Below are positions 4,947-5,244 of a stretch of 5,244 nucleotides of DNA, piece after piece. This stretch comes from Rickettsia typhi (GTDB lineage Bacteria > Pseudomonadota > Alphaproteobacteria > Rickettsiales > Rickettsiaceae): contig CAMCMD010000058.1 in assembly GCA_945875975.1 (NCBI GenBank), positions 1 through 5,244 of the forward strand, given 5' to 3'. The stretch's first letter is position 1. Each line of letters begins with the position of its first letter. The position numbers and the translations under genes were made by a program. Below the pieces are notes generated by a model. It searched no databases. It worked only from the letters and a program-made list of their open reading frames with translations, and had not been told where the DNA came from.

Positions 4947-5244
4947 ATAACACAAAGGATTTAACCTTTGGCGAGGTATCTTGGAGGATGATCGCCAAAG
5001 GTTGGATGAGCTATCAAAGAATCATCGCAAGTTTGATTATGGTAATTTTCTTACCTCTGTCAAGCTATGGGAGTACTTGCCAAGGAAAATTTGTCAACCC
5101 TATAACGGATGTTTGCTGGTCATGTTTGCTACCGATTTCTATCGGCGGCTTTAATATCGGTAAGGGCAGCGTCCCTAAAAAAAGAGACACAAAAAACCCA
5201 AGCTCTCCGCTTTGTCTGTGTACCAAAGCTAATGTTCCGATTCC
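4943..5244 (+). CDS. traU: F-type conjugative transfer protein TraU (5' part, cut by the window end)
   Basis: The frame is open to the end of the window. After a signal peptide (about MSYQRIIASLIMVIFLPLSSYGS), the mature start CQGKFVNPITDVCWSCLLPISIG matches F TraU, which has CEGRFVNPITDICWSCIFPLSLG. The text continues to LCLCTKANVPIP, in the place where F has a cysteine-containing segment. TraU is a periplasmic, cysteine-rich protein needed for DNA transfer and efficient pilus assembly, and in F it follows traW. The start is uncertain. ATG 4943 overlaps an upstream stop (ATGA) but lacks a ribosome site. ATG 4988 abuts GGAGGA too closely. ATG 5006 has AAAGG four bases upstream and gives the most ordinary signal peptide. 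I list the longest form; 5006 is a serious alternative. Confidence 0.93.
   Translation, partial: MNNTKDLTFGEVSWRMIAKGWMSYQRIIASLIMVIFLPLSSYGSTCQGKFVNPITDVCWSCLLPISIGGFNIGKGSVPKKRDTKNPSSPLCLCTKANVPI
4963..5003 (+). repeat. Perfect 12-bp inverted repeat at the start of traU
   Basis: AACCTTTGGCGA (4963-4974) is the exact reverse complement of TCGCCAAAGGTT (4992-5003), with a 17-base loop. The loop carries GGAGGA (4983-4988), which abuts an in-frame ATG at 4988. The 3' arm holds AAAGG just before another in-frame ATG at 5006. No T run follows, so it is not an intrinsic terminator. Depending on which start traU uses, the hairpin lies in its leader or in its first codons, and it could govern translation. 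Confidence 0.7.

Noticed and set aside
1..5244. CRISPR array, tRNA or rRNA genes, integration site of a phage
   Set aside because: No regularly spaced repeats, no cloverleaf or rRNA-like segments, and no integrase or phage gene seen on either strand.

Overview
The window is part of an F-type conjugative transfer (type IV secretion) operon with every convincing gene on the + strand. The order of recognisable genes is traC (3' end) - trbI - traW - traU, the order known from the F plasmid. Base composition is AT-rich and codon use favours A/T. AT-rich F-like tra clusters broken by gene fragments and a group II intron remnant suggest an intracellular alphaproteobacterium of the Rickettsiales (Rickettsia/Orientia/Megaira-like), within an integrated conjugative element of the RAGE type. 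This assignment is inferred from gene content and style, not from a database match.

Layout. 1-81: C-terminus of traC. 106-663: membrane protein X1, unrecognised. 704-1087: trbI. 1084-1303: a small single-helix membrane protein gene with a good ribosome site but a +1 frameshift. 1313-1771: an unrecognised multi-pass membrane protein. 1785-2388: two fragments of a second traC in scrambled order (ATPase-core piece first, N-terminal piece second). 2408-2439: a group II intron domain V hairpin. 2496-3206: an intact traW. 3212-3871: X2, a diverged paralogue of X1. 3872-4208: a stretch with no convincing gene, ending in a decayed copy of the traW 3' end. 4238-4840: X3, a third paralogue. 4827-4946: a possible tiny gene. 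4943-5244: the 5' part of traU, cut by the window edge, with a perfect 12-bp inverted repeat near its start.

How the genes fit together. TraC is the ATPase that drives pilus assembly, TrbI affects pilus outgrowth and retraction, and TraW and TraU are periplasmic proteins needed for pilus assembly and DNA transfer. The intact set around them suggests that this operon is, or recently was, functional. Its non-canonical content is three interleaved proteins (X1, X2, X3) that share a C-terminal domain of about 70 residues behind 2-4 membrane helices. They sit exactly between the pilus genes and each has a ribosome-binding site. They are the best candidate for an undescribed component of this transfer system. 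The scrambled traC pieces, the intron remnant and the duplicated traW 3' end show that the traC-traU interval has been rearranged repeatedly.
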